Shown here: one piece after another, positions 22,956-37,500 of the stretch
How positions within the stretch are numbered: position 1 is the stretch's first letter
Layout of the letters: every line of letters starts with the position of its first letter
Assembly (NCBI GenBank): GCA_016748015.1
Contig: JAAOMT010000328.1
Location: forward strand, 123,511-187,510
DNA: 64,000 nt
DNA from: Geosiphon pyriformis
Taxonomy: Eukaryota > Glomeromycota > Glomeromycetes > Archaeosporales > Geosiphonaceae
Direction of reading: 5' to 3'
Translations under genes and position numbers: made by a program
Notes under the pieces: generated by a model
The model's input: only the letters and a program-made list of their open reading frames with translations
Databases searched by the model: none
Told to the model about the DNA's origin: nothing

Positions 22956-23904
22956 TTTTAAAAAAAATATTAATTTATTTGTATTAATTATATTAATTAT
23001 AATATTAATTTATTTTTATTAAATATTAATTATTCACTTTTTTCATATTTTATTTTTATGTTTAATTAAAAAATAATTATATAAATTTTACTATTTTTAC
23101 AATTTTTTCTTAATTTATTATATTATATAAAACTTTTAACCAAAAATTTTTATATAATTTTATTATTATTAATAAATTATTACTATTTTTACATGTAAAT
23201 AATTTATGTAAATATTTAAAATATTAATCTTATAAGTTTTTTAATTTATAAAATCTGTTTATAAAAATTTATTTTTAATTATAATTTTAATTTTAAGTTA
23301 TATATTTAAAAATATAATCTAATGTTTTTTTTATTTTATGTTATTAAATTTAATATAATTTATGATTTTTATTTTTTTATTTTTTATTTTAAAAATTCTT
23401 AAAATTATTATTGTTGATTTTATTTTTATTATTATATTTAAAATTGGAAAATTTATTGTGATTTTTTTTATTTTATTATATTTTTTTAATAAGTTTAAAA
23501 ATATTTTTAAAGTAATTAATAAAGTTAATATTATTGAATTAAAATTTTGTTGATTTTAATATAAGAAAAATTTTTTTAAAATATTATCAAATTTTATGGT
23601 TAAAAAATATATATTAATAATATAATTTATATATATATATATATATATATATGTTATAAAATAAATTAGCAATTAAATTATATTTTGTTAAAGTATTACA
23701 AAAAACAAAAACACAATTTTTTGTTATTAAATATTAACCAAATTACAAAATATAAACATTCAAAATTTTAAACAATATTTTTACCAATTAAAAAGAATAA
23801 TAATAACTCAATTGAACCATAATATAAAGAGAAAAGTTATTTTGCAAACAATTTTGGTATTCTTATAATATAAATAAATAATCTTGGCCAATCAATTATA
23901 ACGG
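22956..23904. other. AT-rich spacer
   Basis: Almost only A and T, with an AT dinucleotide run at about 23622-23652. A 63-codon open frame at 23362-23553 is made of Ile, Phe and Lys and is a compositional artefact. I see no gene or recognisable TE. Confidence 0.7.
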
Positions 23905-24200
23905 GGATAAAGTGTATATAAAAACATAATACCAATCAAATTTCGAAAGGGATCATTCTTTTAAAGAGTTCTTTTCTCACTTGAAGGGAATCAGCTTCCC
24001 AGTCACGCGTTTTTGGGACAATTTCTGGTGCTCTGATTTGATATTTGCTTTTTAAAATATTGACTGGTTCCCCTCAATATTTTCCATGCTTTTGTACCTA
24101 GTAACTAATTTATAGCTAATGTATACCCTTTTGGCTTAGGCGATTTTCGAGTGGGCTTCTTGACATTCTCTGAGAGTAGAATTTTGAAAAAAAAATCAAG
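23905..24200 (+). other. GC-richer locus with TATA-like box and hairpins, possible noncoding RNA
   Basis: This stretch stands out from its AT-rich surroundings. It has TATATAAAAA at 23915-23924, a 5 bp hairpin GGGAA-TCAGC-TTCCC near 23986-24000, and a perfect 10 bp hairpin AAAATATTGA / TCAATATTTT (24054-24063 with 24074-24083) closing a loop CTGGTTCCCC. No ORF of note is present. GGGATCATTCTTT near 23949 recalls box A of U3 snoRNA, but the rest does not fit and I do not call it. It could also be the 3' untranslated region of VMA2. Confidence 0.3.
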
Positions 24201-24361
24201 ATATTCTCTTGAAAATGCATGGTATACCATATAACCATAAAATCATTATCCAGGAGCAAAGCTTAACCAATAAACGAAAAATAAACAAATAAATAGTGTT
24301 ATAATCTACGAAAAAGCTTCCGTTTTTTCATGAACATTACCGAACAATTTCTTGGCATTCA

Positions 24362-26887
<2,526 letters not shown>

Positions 26888-28628
26888 TTCAAAGAATTTT
26901 ATAAAGTAATTTCTTTACAGGATAAAATGAAAAGTTTTATTTTCAAATTGGGAAAAGCATGATATAACTGATAAGGGGGGTGATGGTGAAGAAGTTGTTT
27001 TAGCGATAATCAAAATTCAAAATTTTGAGAAGTTAACCAATAAAAAGAGTATTTCGTATATATGTATTTAGTAGAATCTGATATGGTCATGCCATTTAAC
27101 TCATAAATCAAAGATTTTGAGATTAAAAATGTCAGTAAATCTATCATTAAAATTAAAAATTTTGTATCATAATGACATATTATTAAAAGGAGTATATAAA
27201 AAAGATCTTTTTTAAAAGAACTGAAAATGCCTTTAGGAGTGCTTTTCTAGCATTTCGTTGCTTGAAGTTTTTTCAAACCAAAACAATTTGCTCGAATCTC
27301 TTTTATTCGAACTGACTTTTCAAATGGTGACTCGTCTTTTTGAGGGTAATTAATTAACCAAAAAAAATAAAAAAATAAAAAAAAGATTAATTAAATTTTT
27401 TTTTCCTATTTAAATATATATTATTTTGAGTATTATTACATTTTTTAAATTAGTTCAAACAATTCTCTGCAGTCTTATTTTGAATAAAGCCATTCTCACT
27501 CGTGAAACTTATATTTGGTTTGGAAGTTTTGAAAGTGTTAGATTTTTCGCTTTTAAATTTTTATTATTACTATTTTGAACCAATCTTGATTAATTCTTTC
27601 TTTATAAATTTATTGGAAAAATTTTTCATTGATAGTGTTTCATTTGTGGGAGCAAAGCAGTCCAAATAATAATTTAAGATTTTATTTTAGATTTCTCCCC
27701 AGAAGAAATAAAGAAAGGGAATTTCAATTTTTAATATATAGCGATAATTTTTAATAAAAAAACTCTTCAGATATATTTTTAGATCGTATTTACAAAGATT
27801 CTCGGTTTATGATATCATTAATCACAAAATCATAATGCTTATCTAATATCCACATGATCCTTAAAATTTTCCGCCAAAAGCAGGACAATGGACGATACAT
27901 AATTCATTTCCTATATTTTTTTTTATTTTTTATTTTTCAAAAATGGCAAGATTTTTTAATTGTTTATAAAGATTTTTACGGCTTTAATACCTATTTTTGG
28001 TTCTCTTACCATTAGAAAGTTTTGGCGTTAAAAAAAAAAAAAAGGTCGCCAAAAAACTTAAATAATCAAAGCGCCTTTTTCTTTTTAAGATTGCAAAGAA
28101 AATTTTGAATTAAAAAAACTTGCATAATTTATTAAACTCTAATTCTTGTTATTACTCGTTCCCCTCTTGAAATTTTTTTTTTTTTTTTTTGAAATTCTAA
28201 TCCCTTAATATCCTGTTATAACAAAAAGAATTTGCACATGGAACTTTGGCGCGTAATGGGCGTAATGATAACCAAAATTTTACCCAACCAAATTTCATGA
28301 CTCCTCTAATTCGTGATCATCCATCTAAAAAAGAGTTATTTAAATAAAAGGGGTATATCAAATTCCGCAGTACTTATAAACTAAATAATTAGATATCAAC
28401 TTTCTTTTGCGCGCGAAAAATAAAACTTGTGAGTTTTATAAATATCCTAATTGAAATTGATTTCCTTATTTATTATGCAAAAGAATAATTATCAAAATTC
28501 CTTTTTCCTATTATTTAAATCTTTTTCTGTTTTCCCCAAGCTGCATTAAACTTATCTTCATTTTCTGTTAAGAAAACTCTCTATTTTTAACTCTTGGATT
28601 CTTTTTTAAGAAGACTCGTTAATTTTTA
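26888..28628. promoter_or_regulatory. divergent upstream region shared by VMA2 and VTC4
   Basis: The 1741 bases between the two start codons must hold both promoters. I see TATA-like boxes at 27193-27200 (TATATAAA) and 28434-28441 (TTATAAAT, about 190 bases before VTC4), several poly(A) and poly(T) tracts, and GCGCGCGAAA near 28410. I found no CACGTG box of the Pho4 type here. No ORF or TE is evident. Confidence 0.55.
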
Positions 28629-29040
28629 ATGAAGTTTGGTCATCACTTAAAAACCTCTCTCTACCCAGAGTGGACCTTCTATTATCTTGCTTATGATGAT
28701 CTCAAACATGAACTTAAACTTCGTACTCTTAAACGTGAATGGTCTGAGGATGACGAAGTAGCTTTTGTAGAATTGCTTGAGAAAGAGCTCGACAAAGTTT
28801 TCACTTTTCAAACTATGAAATCTGGTGAAATCAATAGAAGAATTCAATTCTGTGAGAAAGAAATTACCGAAATTACTCAATCAAAAACTGCTGAAGAAGA
28901 AGAGTTTATTGCTCTCGAGCAAGAATTGTCAATGATAATTGCCGATGTTCATGATCTTGCAAAGTTCACTCGTTTGAATTATACTGGTTTTTTAAAAATT
29001 ATCAAGAAACATGATGTAAGTTGAATCTTTTATCAACAAA

Positions 29041-29072
<32 letters not shown>

Positions 29073-31058
29073 GGTTTCCTTTCTCATGTAAATGATAATT
29101 TCAAACTATTTATTTATTTATTTATTAACAATTTGATTATCACAAAAATTCAGAAACAAACAAAATGGGTTCTAAAACCAATGTACTTGGCCCGATTGAA
29201 TTCAAAACCATTTTTCAAAGAAAATTATGACGCTCTCATCGTTAAACTTTCCCGTCTTTATGATATTGTTCGAACCCGTGGTAACCCTGTCAAAGGAAAC
29301 TCCGCGGCTGGTGGACAACAGCAAAATTTTGTGCGTAATACCAGAAAATATTGGGTTCATCAGGATAATATAACTGAGCTCAAACTTTTAATTCTCCAAC
29401 ATCTTCCTGTCCTCGTGTTCAATCCCAACAAAGAATTTGAGCCTGCTGATTCAGCTATTTCCTCCATATATTTTGATAATGAGGATTTTGAGTTGTATCT
29501 CGGTCGTTTAGAAAAAACTGAGGGTGCTGAAGCATTACGTTTACGATGGTATGGTGATATAGATGAACGGGTAATTTTTGTCGAAAGGAAAACTCATAGG
29601 GAAGATTGGACTGGTGAGAAATCGGTCAAAGCAAGATTCGCCATCAAAGAGAAATATGTGAATAAATATCTTCGTGGAGAGTATACAATGGACAAAGCAT
29701 TTGAAAAATTAAAAATCAAGAAGGGAAAAGGTGATACAGAAATTGAAAGTCTAAAAAGACTGGCTAACGAGGTTCAATATACGGTGATTACAAAAAAATT
29801 AAAACCAGGTGATTTAATTATTTCTAATTCCGGCAAAGATAAAATTTTAAGTTAATATATATATATATATCTGATATTTTTCTTTAACACTGGTAATTAG
29901 TTCTCCGTACTTTTTATAATCGTACTGCCTTTCAGCTTCCTGGTGACGCCCGTGTACGCATATCACTTGATACTGAACTTACCATGATTCGAGAAGATAA
30001 TTTCGAGAATATACCGAATAACCGCTCAGGGAAAAATTGGCGGAGAATGGATATTGGTATTGACTACCCGTTTGACAAGTTGCCCCAGAGTGATATCTCA
30101 AGATTTCCTTATGCGGTATTAGAAGTTAAATTACAAACTCAATCAGGTCAAGATCCACCACAATGGGTTCAGGAATTGAAAGATAGCCATTTAGTACGTT
30201 TGAATAAGGACTATATTCCTCTTAAGGAATTATTTGATTTTTTAAATTTCTTCTTTCTATATTGATTTTCTTTGCGATATTATATAGGTTGAAGAAGTCC
30301 ACAAATTTTCAAAGTTCATTCATGGCGTTGCTACCCTAATGGAAAATCATCGAATTCAACTCTTGCCATTCTGGTTAGCACAGATGGATGTGGATATAAG
30401 AAAACCACCTAGCAGATTCCGAATTCAGCGCCCAGGTTCTACCATTAGTGAAGGGAATACTACACCGGCTTTGGAAACCTCCAAGCGTCTTGGTGATGAT
30501 GATTATGGTGATGGAAAAATTGAAGTTTTAGTCAAAAAAACTGATGATGAACCAAACGAGGGAACTCCTTTGTTAACAAGTCGACACAGTTATGACCGTT
30601 ATAAATCTGTACCATCCTATCAAGCTGGTGGTGGTGGTGGTGGAACCTCATCGCGTTCAGCACTTATTCAAGACCCTTCATCTTCATCGACCTCAGCGAT
30701 ACCTTCTCAGTTTCACGGTAAACGTGTTGCAGTGCCTGTACGCATAGAACCCAAAGTGTTTTTCGCTAACGAAAGAACTTTTCTCTCGTGGTTGAATTTT
30801 ACCGTGATACTTGGAGGGCTGGCAGTTGGTTTGCTAAATTTTGGCGATAAGATTGGGCGAATTGCAGCTGCCATGTTTACCACTATATCTCTAATGGTCA
30901 TGATTTACTCATTGTGGACTTATCATTGGCGTGCTCAGAAAATTCGCAAACGAGAACCTGGTCCATATGACGATCGGTTCGGACCCACCTTCCTCTGTGG
31001 AATATTACTACTTGCTATAATTATCAACTTCTTTTTGCGGTTTGAGGAAGGTTTTTAA
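28629..31058 (+). CDS. VTC4: vacuolar transporter chaperone 4 (polyphosphate polymerase)
   Basis: Four exons (28629-29015, 29154-29808, 29901-30193, 30288-31058) join to 2106 bases, 701 aa; all three introns are GT-AG and keep the frame. Residues 1 to about 145 are an SPX domain ([20 protein letters not shown], and the basic cluster IIKKHDKQTK, split by intron 1). The central VTC domain shows [18 protein letters not shown] (Arg at about 258 and 260), [20 protein letters not shown] (Lys about 275), [15 protein letters not shown] and YAVLEVKLQ, the tunnel residues of the catalytic subunit. An acidic, Gly/Ser-rich linker (about 500-590) leads to a DUF202 domain with three membrane segments (about 600-701). 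In yeast Vtc4 makes polyphosphate from ATP and passes it into the vacuole; SPX senses inositol pyrophosphates. Catalytic residues and length favour VTC4 over VTC2/3. Intact. Confidence 0.95.
29041..29072 (+). repeat. ATT microsatellite in VTC4 intron 1
   Basis: About ten ATT units lie 25 bases after the donor site of intron 1. Confidence 0.95.
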
Positions 31059-31631
31059 TCCATTGAAAAAAAAAAAAAAGACGTGCAAACAAACACCCAC
31101 CACCCAAGAAACATTTCCGTCATGTAAAATTTAAAATCTATAATTATATGAAAAATGGAGGAGAATTTAGCAGGAAAGTTTTTCTCTAAATAAAAATGTA
31201 ATAGGGCTCAGGAGGAATTGAGTAAATTCTGTCTTTTTGTACAATTATTAAATAAAAAAACTTTTTCTTATGTGATTCTTTCTTCTACATTTTGATTTCA
31301 ATCTTATTGAAAATTCAATTAGACGAGCGGGCAGTTTAAACCAAATTTCCAATTAGAATAACTCTGCTAATAATTATGTTAATTTTAAAAAATAATCTAA
31401 AAAATAAAATTAAAAATATATTAATTGTTAACTATTTAATTAATTATTGTTTATAATACTTAACAAGGTTTTTTAATAATTAATATATATATATCTAAAT
31501 TAAATTATTTAAAATGCAAAATACGTTTAAAATTTGTTAATCATTTAATAGTTATTGTGTTTAATAATTTATTTTTAAAGAATTAGCCCCAAAATATTAA
31601 AAATCAAAACCAAAACCGAAATTGTAAATGT
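31059..31631. other. VTC4 3' flank and AT-rich spacer
   Basis: AATAAA hexamers at 31189-31194 and 31251-31256 are the likely polyadenylation signals of VTC4. From about 31320 to 31630 the sequence is AT-rich with no feature I can name. Confidence 0.6.
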
Positions 31632-32440
31632 TTTTTTTTATTATTATTATTGGTTTAACGAGTGAGGTCTAATACAATACATCAAACTAAGTGATCTAAA
31701 CTAGGTGTGAATCATGCGTTTGCTACACGTGACCAGCCACTCAAGCCGATCAGAACAACACTACTCTCCTATACAGACAAAAACACTTCTGTCAATACTA
31801 GAAATAAAAGGACACAAAACACGTGTGCCAAAGCTAATACCCAAAGTCTTTGCAATATTAAGCAATTTAATTACACTTCTTAACAGTGCACTCAAAAAAC
31901 CACCAACAAAAAAAAACATTAAACTATTTAATAAAATTAAACTTTTTTTTTTCATAACCACCTGATGTTTAGAATAAATGAGCCAAATCCCATTTTTGAA
32001 TGCCAAATTCAAACTGTGTATAAAACCCACAATTTTATCAATAGCAATTTTAAGATCTCTAAAAACAAAAAAAGATTTCAAATACTAAGCTCTAAAAACA
32101 AAATTTTTATATAAAACAATATATATTGTAATATTTAATAAACAAAAAAACAAAGATTAAGACATATAAAATAACAAACCAGAAATAGATTTTTATATAG
32201 TGATTTAAAAAACCAACAAAATATAATAAGCAGTGAAATTTATTGAACACAAAAATAAATAATCAGAAAATTTAATATTATTACAAAAAAATATAAAATA
32301 TTATAATAGTATCTGTTATATAGATGTTTACAAACAGCCACAAATAATTGATAATAAAAAACTTTTATAAAATAAAAGCAAATACCAATAGTGACTTAAC
32401 TTGTATATTTAATTACTATATAAAAATCCAAATATTATAC
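31632..32440 (-). mobile_element. LINE-D: decayed 3' fragment
   Basis: The conserved 3' tail, including CACGTG at 31726-31731, is at 31632-31760. The C-terminal part of ORF2 follows (31761-32081, DLKIAIDKIVGFIHSLNL, aligned with the same region of the other copies). Up to about 32440 only scattered similarity to the Cys/His finger region survives. The upstream part is lost. It lies 0.6 kb downstream of VTC4 in opposite orientation. Confidence 0.75.
31761..32440 (-). pseudogene. LINE-D ORF2 remnant
   Basis: The last 106 codons are open; further upstream the frame is full of stops and the composition has drifted towards A and T. No catalytic motif remains. Confidence 0.7.
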
Positions 32441-32569
32441 TTGTAAAAAATCAATTTAATTTACATTTTTAATTAAATTTTAATTTAAAACTTTAATATT
32501 ATAATTGGTTTTATAATATACATAATTGATTATTTGAAAAATTTTATAAACAAAACACTTTGTATTTTT

Positions 32570-32578
32570 AAACATATA
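32570..32578. repeat. target site duplication of LINE-E (left copy; right copy 39347-39355)
   Basis: AAACATATA occurs directly before the element's 5' end and directly after its poly(A). Confidence 0.75.
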
Positions 32579-32665
32579 AAAAAAAAAACTTCTTTCTCTT
32601 CTTCGTCCAAAATTCCCAAAAAAGAGTCAAAAGTTTTTTCAAAAGAAGTTTTTTTACCATTTAGT

Positions 32666-32728
32666 ATGATAAATCAAAACTGTTCTTCAATTATGAGGCC
32701 ACTGTTGGCTCTGTTATTGCTGTTATGA
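32666..32728 (+). other. LINE-E leader ORF (20 codons)
   Basis: The ORF reads MINQNCSSIMRPLLALLLLL and its TGA overlaps the ORF1 start as ATGA. LINE-F has the same ORF with the same length and overlap (50240-50178). Whether it is translated is unknown; its position suggests a translational control element. Confidence 0.5.
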
Positions 32729-34520
32729 AAAAGACTATTAAAGTTTCTGGTTCTGAGAGTGGTTTCAAAATGGTTGTGTCAAGAAAAAAGAGGAAGGAAG
32801 ATGTATTGGCAGAGGGTATTGATAATAAAAAGGTTGCTGCTAAAGCTCTTAGTGCTCATTCATGGGGTTCTGAAACAGGTGACACTACTGAGTCTGAGAG
32901 TATTGACATGGAGAAGGAGTGCTTGGTTGAAGAAATCAGTATTGACTATGGTGAAAGTGGTGCTTTCATAGAAGGGGATCCTAATTAGATGCCAAAGGGT
33001 TTACATATAAAAACCAAAAAAGTGTTAGAGAAACCTCTGAGTGTAATTGATTATAATACTGTCAATACAGATGATGACGTATTAGACAATTTCTCTCTTC
33101 TTCCGCCCTCTCTATCTATTAAACTGACCATTCAAGTGCCTGTTCGCAAATTCTTTGCTTTAGATATTAATCTTGTGGTCATCACTAGGAAGTCCTCTTA
33201 GGAAAAATTAAGTTTTATCAAGAAAATTTTTTCAAGTGTGAATGGTTTTGGGAGGGCTTCTACTCCCTCAAAATTTGTGGAATTATTCGTGCAACTTTTA
33301 CTTTGGAAAAGGCAATGATGGCTGCTGGAAAATTGGCAAATGATCATGGTGTTGTGGTAAACACCAATCTTAAGCGTCTTTTAAACAACCATACAGATTG
33401 GGCAATTGTGATGAAAGAAATTCCTGTGGAAACTTCCGTGAAGACTATGTGCACTGCCGTGTTTGAGTTTGGATTGATTAAGTTAATCAAGATGCAACTT
33501 GTGAGTCTGTAACAAAAAGTGATTGTCAAATTAGAAGATCAGAATCAGGCTGATCTCTTGGCATCCAAATGGTCTATCCTCATTGGAAAGGATGCAGTAC
33601 GTGTGACCAAGACCAATGTTGACAAACAGATGTGAGATTCTAGAGACGAATTCAGGGTGCTGCTATACACTCTTCCTGTAGGGACAAATGCTCATGACCT
33701 TTGGAATTTCATTGGTTTGGTTGGTAGGAAAACATGTGTTATTGATTGTAATCTTATTAGCTATGTCTGTGCTCGCTGTGCTACTGTTTGCTTTGGGTTT
33801 GAATCTGATCTGGTTAGTGCGATGGCTGCAACTCCAGTTATAAAGAGAATTGGCCTTCACTGGTCCCGTCTCTCTTTGGCACTGTACTCAGTCTGCAGTC
33901 TTTCTGGTCATACATCTCTCAATTGTGTTTTGGTTAAAGTTGGTTCAACCCTAAGAGACAGAAAAGCACCTCTTTCTACTCAGGATCAGGTCAGATTGGT
34001 GACTATCTACACTTGGAAATCTGTGCCCATTTCTTGTTCATTGGTCTTCAATGATAAGACTTGGGCATTGGTTGTTGGTGCTCCTCCGGTGCACAATTCT
34101 CATGGTGCTGGTTCGTTTCTTGGTTCTGACAATGTTGGTAAACCTCTCCCTTCTGCTGCAGATGATTTGGAAAAATGTTTGGTTTGCATTGAAAGCAGTC
34201 TTGTCAGCTTTGCAGAACAAATTGGTGAGTTGGCTAAGAGGTTGGAATCATTCATGCTGGCAGTTTCTCAGCCTAGCCCTGGATGTCAGCTGCCGGTGAC
34301 CCTCCCATCACAAAATCAAGAGAAGGATATAGTGATGGGAGTGGGTTCGGATAATGCCACTAGTGACAAGACTGCTGCCATTCTGGGTTCAACTGCCTTA
34401 TCTGAGGTTGTGAAATTGGAAAACATGTTGGAAGGTCTTTCTGTTTCGGTTATGATCCTTTCAGCATGCTTGGATGATTTGGCTTTGGCAAGTGGTGCTC
34501 TTCCTTTACCTCTTTCTTAA
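32725..34520 (+). pseudogene. LINE-E ORF1, broken
   Basis: It starts MKKTIKVSGSESGFKMVVSR, like LINE-F. Basic and acidic N-terminal stretches are followed by the STPSKF block and KEIPVETSVKTM (an RRM-like region). A zinc knuckle follows in which the first Cys has become Tyr (YSVCSLSGHTSLNC), and then a C-terminal domain. Stops at 32986 and 33199 stand where LINE-F or context has Gln. A one-base loss lies near 33275. Further stops at about 33510 (TAA for Trp) and 33633. The final 287 codons are open, and its TAA at 34518-34520 overlaps the ORF2 ATG. Confidence 0.85.
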
Positions 34521-37500
34521 TGAATAGTCTAATATAGAAAATTGCTATGTGTAATGTTCATGAGTTGAACAATCCTGCGAAGCAAGATGATGTCATTCGT
34601 TGGCACAAGAATATGAACAATTTGGTTTCTATTTTTACAGAATCGAAACTTAAAGGGAAAGTTCGCCCATGATTGGCCAACAAATTTGATGGTGTTCGGG
34701 TTTTTACTTCTGGTCTGGATTCTGGTTCTTTAGGTGCTGAGATGTTAATTGTTGTGAATTCTTCTTTGGCAAAACATGTCTGCAAGGTTTTTGAGGTGCC
34801 TAGTTGGCTCTTATCTATCAAGTTTCTTTTCAGAAATAAACTTTCAGTGTCTATTTTGGAACTCTATGTTGGTGCTTCATCAGTGGTTTGGTTTTTTCAG
34901 GCTGGTGAGATCAACTTTTTCATTGCTAAAGCCATTAATAAGTCTTCTTTTGTTATTCTTGGTGGTGACTTTAATGAGAATGGTTTGCACAAATGTGCCA
35001 GTTTCAAAAAGTGTTTTGATTTGGATTTGATTAACTCTCTAGGGGGGAGCTCTTTTGTGAAGTCACCTACTTGGTGCAATTCTCATGGTATCACTAAGAC
35101 AATTGACTACATGTTTGTTTCTTCTAATTTGGTTGGTATGGTGGTGGATCGTGGTGTGGATGACATTGAGAACTATTTTAATACTGATCACAAGACTGTT
35201 TATGTTTCTGTGGGTTTGAGTGGCCTGCTCAATGTCCAATTGAACTCACTGCACAAACAAGCTAATAGAAATTGTTGGAAGTATAATATCAAAAATGCCA
35301 GTAAGATTAAGTGGTCAAAATTCAGGAATGCTACGGCTGCTAATGCTGTTATGTTCTCAAATGAGTTTGTTGCAGCTAAGCAGTTTTCTAATCTGGATGC
35401 AATATGAGACATTGTTCATAAGGTTATGGTTCTTTTGGCTGGTGAAACATTCAAGAAAAAATGGTTTAAGGGTTTCGATTGTGTTTTTAATAAGATATCT
35501 TTCCAGTTTTATAAACTGGAGCTACTTGTGTCTAAACTGGTGAAGGCTTTTTGGTTGGTTTCTAATGGGGATTTTGCCTTGTTGTTGGATACTTGGAACA
35601 GGCTTGATTCTGTAGGCACTTCATCAGTAAAATCTCTGTTTTTTTTTGGCGCTGGTTTTGATACGATCCATTCTGGGCTGGCTAAGGTGAAAAAGTCTTA
35701 CTGCTCTTCTAAGTTATTGGAATCTAAGCATGCTGAAGAATCTTGTATAAGGCAGACTATTGAGAGGAGAATGAAGAGTTTTGAGGTGGATAAGGGTCAC
35801 ATCATTAGAAGTGTTTTGGAGCATCCTTTTCATAAAGTAGTGTTGGATTATTTGGTAAATGGTGAGAAGTTGGTCTTGGAGTCTGATTTGGTTAAATCTA
35901 AGGTAGATGGAATCATAGAGAGTTGGACTAGAAAACATGTGGTGGCTTCTGATATCTCTGGTGATTGGACAAGGCAATTTTGGCCTTTGGATCATGTCTT
36001 CAATGGTGCCTTCTCTGATGTAATACATTCAATTGGTTTTGATGAGATGTTTAGTGTTATTTTAAATTTGCCCAATAGGAAAGCGGCTGGTCTTTTTGGT
36101 ATCACTAATGAACTTTGGAAACACTGTGACAAATCAGTCTTGGATATGCTTTTGGTGTTCTTAAATTTTTGTTTGGATTGTGAGTCAGTGCTTAGACCTT
36201 AAAGGGAAGCCTGGGTCTTGATGATTTCTAAACCTTACAAGTAGAAGAGGGTTCTTACAAATATTTGTCCTATTGCTTTAATTGAGACAGCTCATAAAGT
36301 CTTTTCTAAGATTCTTTCAGATTGGATCTCTCTGGCTTGTAGCACTTTTGATGTCCTCTGTGGGGACAATTTCTCTGTTCTGAAAGATACGTCTACTCAA
36401 TTGCCTATCTTTACTATTGGTTTAGTGATCGAAGATGCTTTGGAAAAGAACCAAGAGTTGTGGCTGGTTTTATAGGATATGTGTAAAGCTTATGATTCTG
36501 TTGGTTGGGAGCATCTCAAAAGAAGTTTGATCAGGGTCAAAATGTGTGACAAATTTATCAGGTTTTTTGGTAGCATTCATAATAGTCGCACTAACAGAGT
36601 GATGACAGATTTTGGTTTGACTGATGGATATCATGTTCACAATGGATTGGATCAGGGGGAGGTTTTTTTGCCACTTCTCTGGCACATATTTTATGACTCG
36701 CTTTTGTGTGAGGTTAAGAGACAGGAAAGCATTTGTGGTTACAGGTTGATTTTTCATTTCATTTCTAAGACTGGCTGGGTGAAATCTCAAGCTGGGCTGA
36801 CATTGTTTCTGGCCGTTGGTGCTTTTGTTGATGATACTATCTGGGTCAGCAACAGCCAGGCTGCTACACAATACATCCTCAATATTACTAGTGATTTCTT
36901 TCATTTAAATGACATTTCAATAAACAATAACAAGACTGTAGCCATTCTTATCAACTATTGGGTCACTGCTTTTTACCTAACTATCAGTGATATGCCAATT
37001 TTCATCACTGAAAAAGGTAAATCTTATTATTATCTGGGGATTTTTTTATCTTCTGAAGGTCTTTCGAAGCTTAGCTTGGTTAAAGCACATTTGGATGTTC
37101 AGTTTTTCATCAATCTCATTCTGAGAAAAGTTATTTCAGATAAACAGTTTGCTTATTTGGTGTCTTCAGTTCTCTTTTCTATCATCAGCTACAAAACTCA
37201 GTTCAGTTTTATTCCTTTCAGTGTGTGTAATAAATGGGATGCTTTGATTCACAAGGGCCTGAAGTCCAAATCTGGGCTGCCTCTGGACTTTCCCAATAAT
37301 GCGTTTTATCATTCTTCCTTGTACAATTTAAAAACTTTTGAGCAGATTTAGGCTGAGAGCAAATCGGCTTCTGTTATTGCTTTTGCAAATTCGGTTGGTG
37401 TTTTGGGTTGTTTGTTTTCTCATAGGTCTCATGATCTCCAGGTTCTCAGCTGGTGTCCTCGTCACCCTTTGTTGTTTCTTGTTTGTGTTAGAGTCAGCCC

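Noticed and set aside
23362-23553. 63-codon Ile/Phe/Lys open frame
   Set aside because: Pure A/T composition artefact; no start context or similarity.
23941-24200. U3 snoRNA gene
   Set aside because: Only a short box A-like match on the plus strand; the expected box C/D elements are not found in order.
26888-28628. Pho4-type CACGTG sites controlling the VMA2-VTC4 pair
   Set aside because: I scanned the shared upstream region and found no CACGTG; those present are in LINE tails.
28629-31058. VTC2/VTC3 instead of VTC4
   Set aside because: Length (701 aa) and the full set of catalytic tunnel residues (RLRW, ERKTH, EVKL) fit the catalytic VTC4 subunit better.
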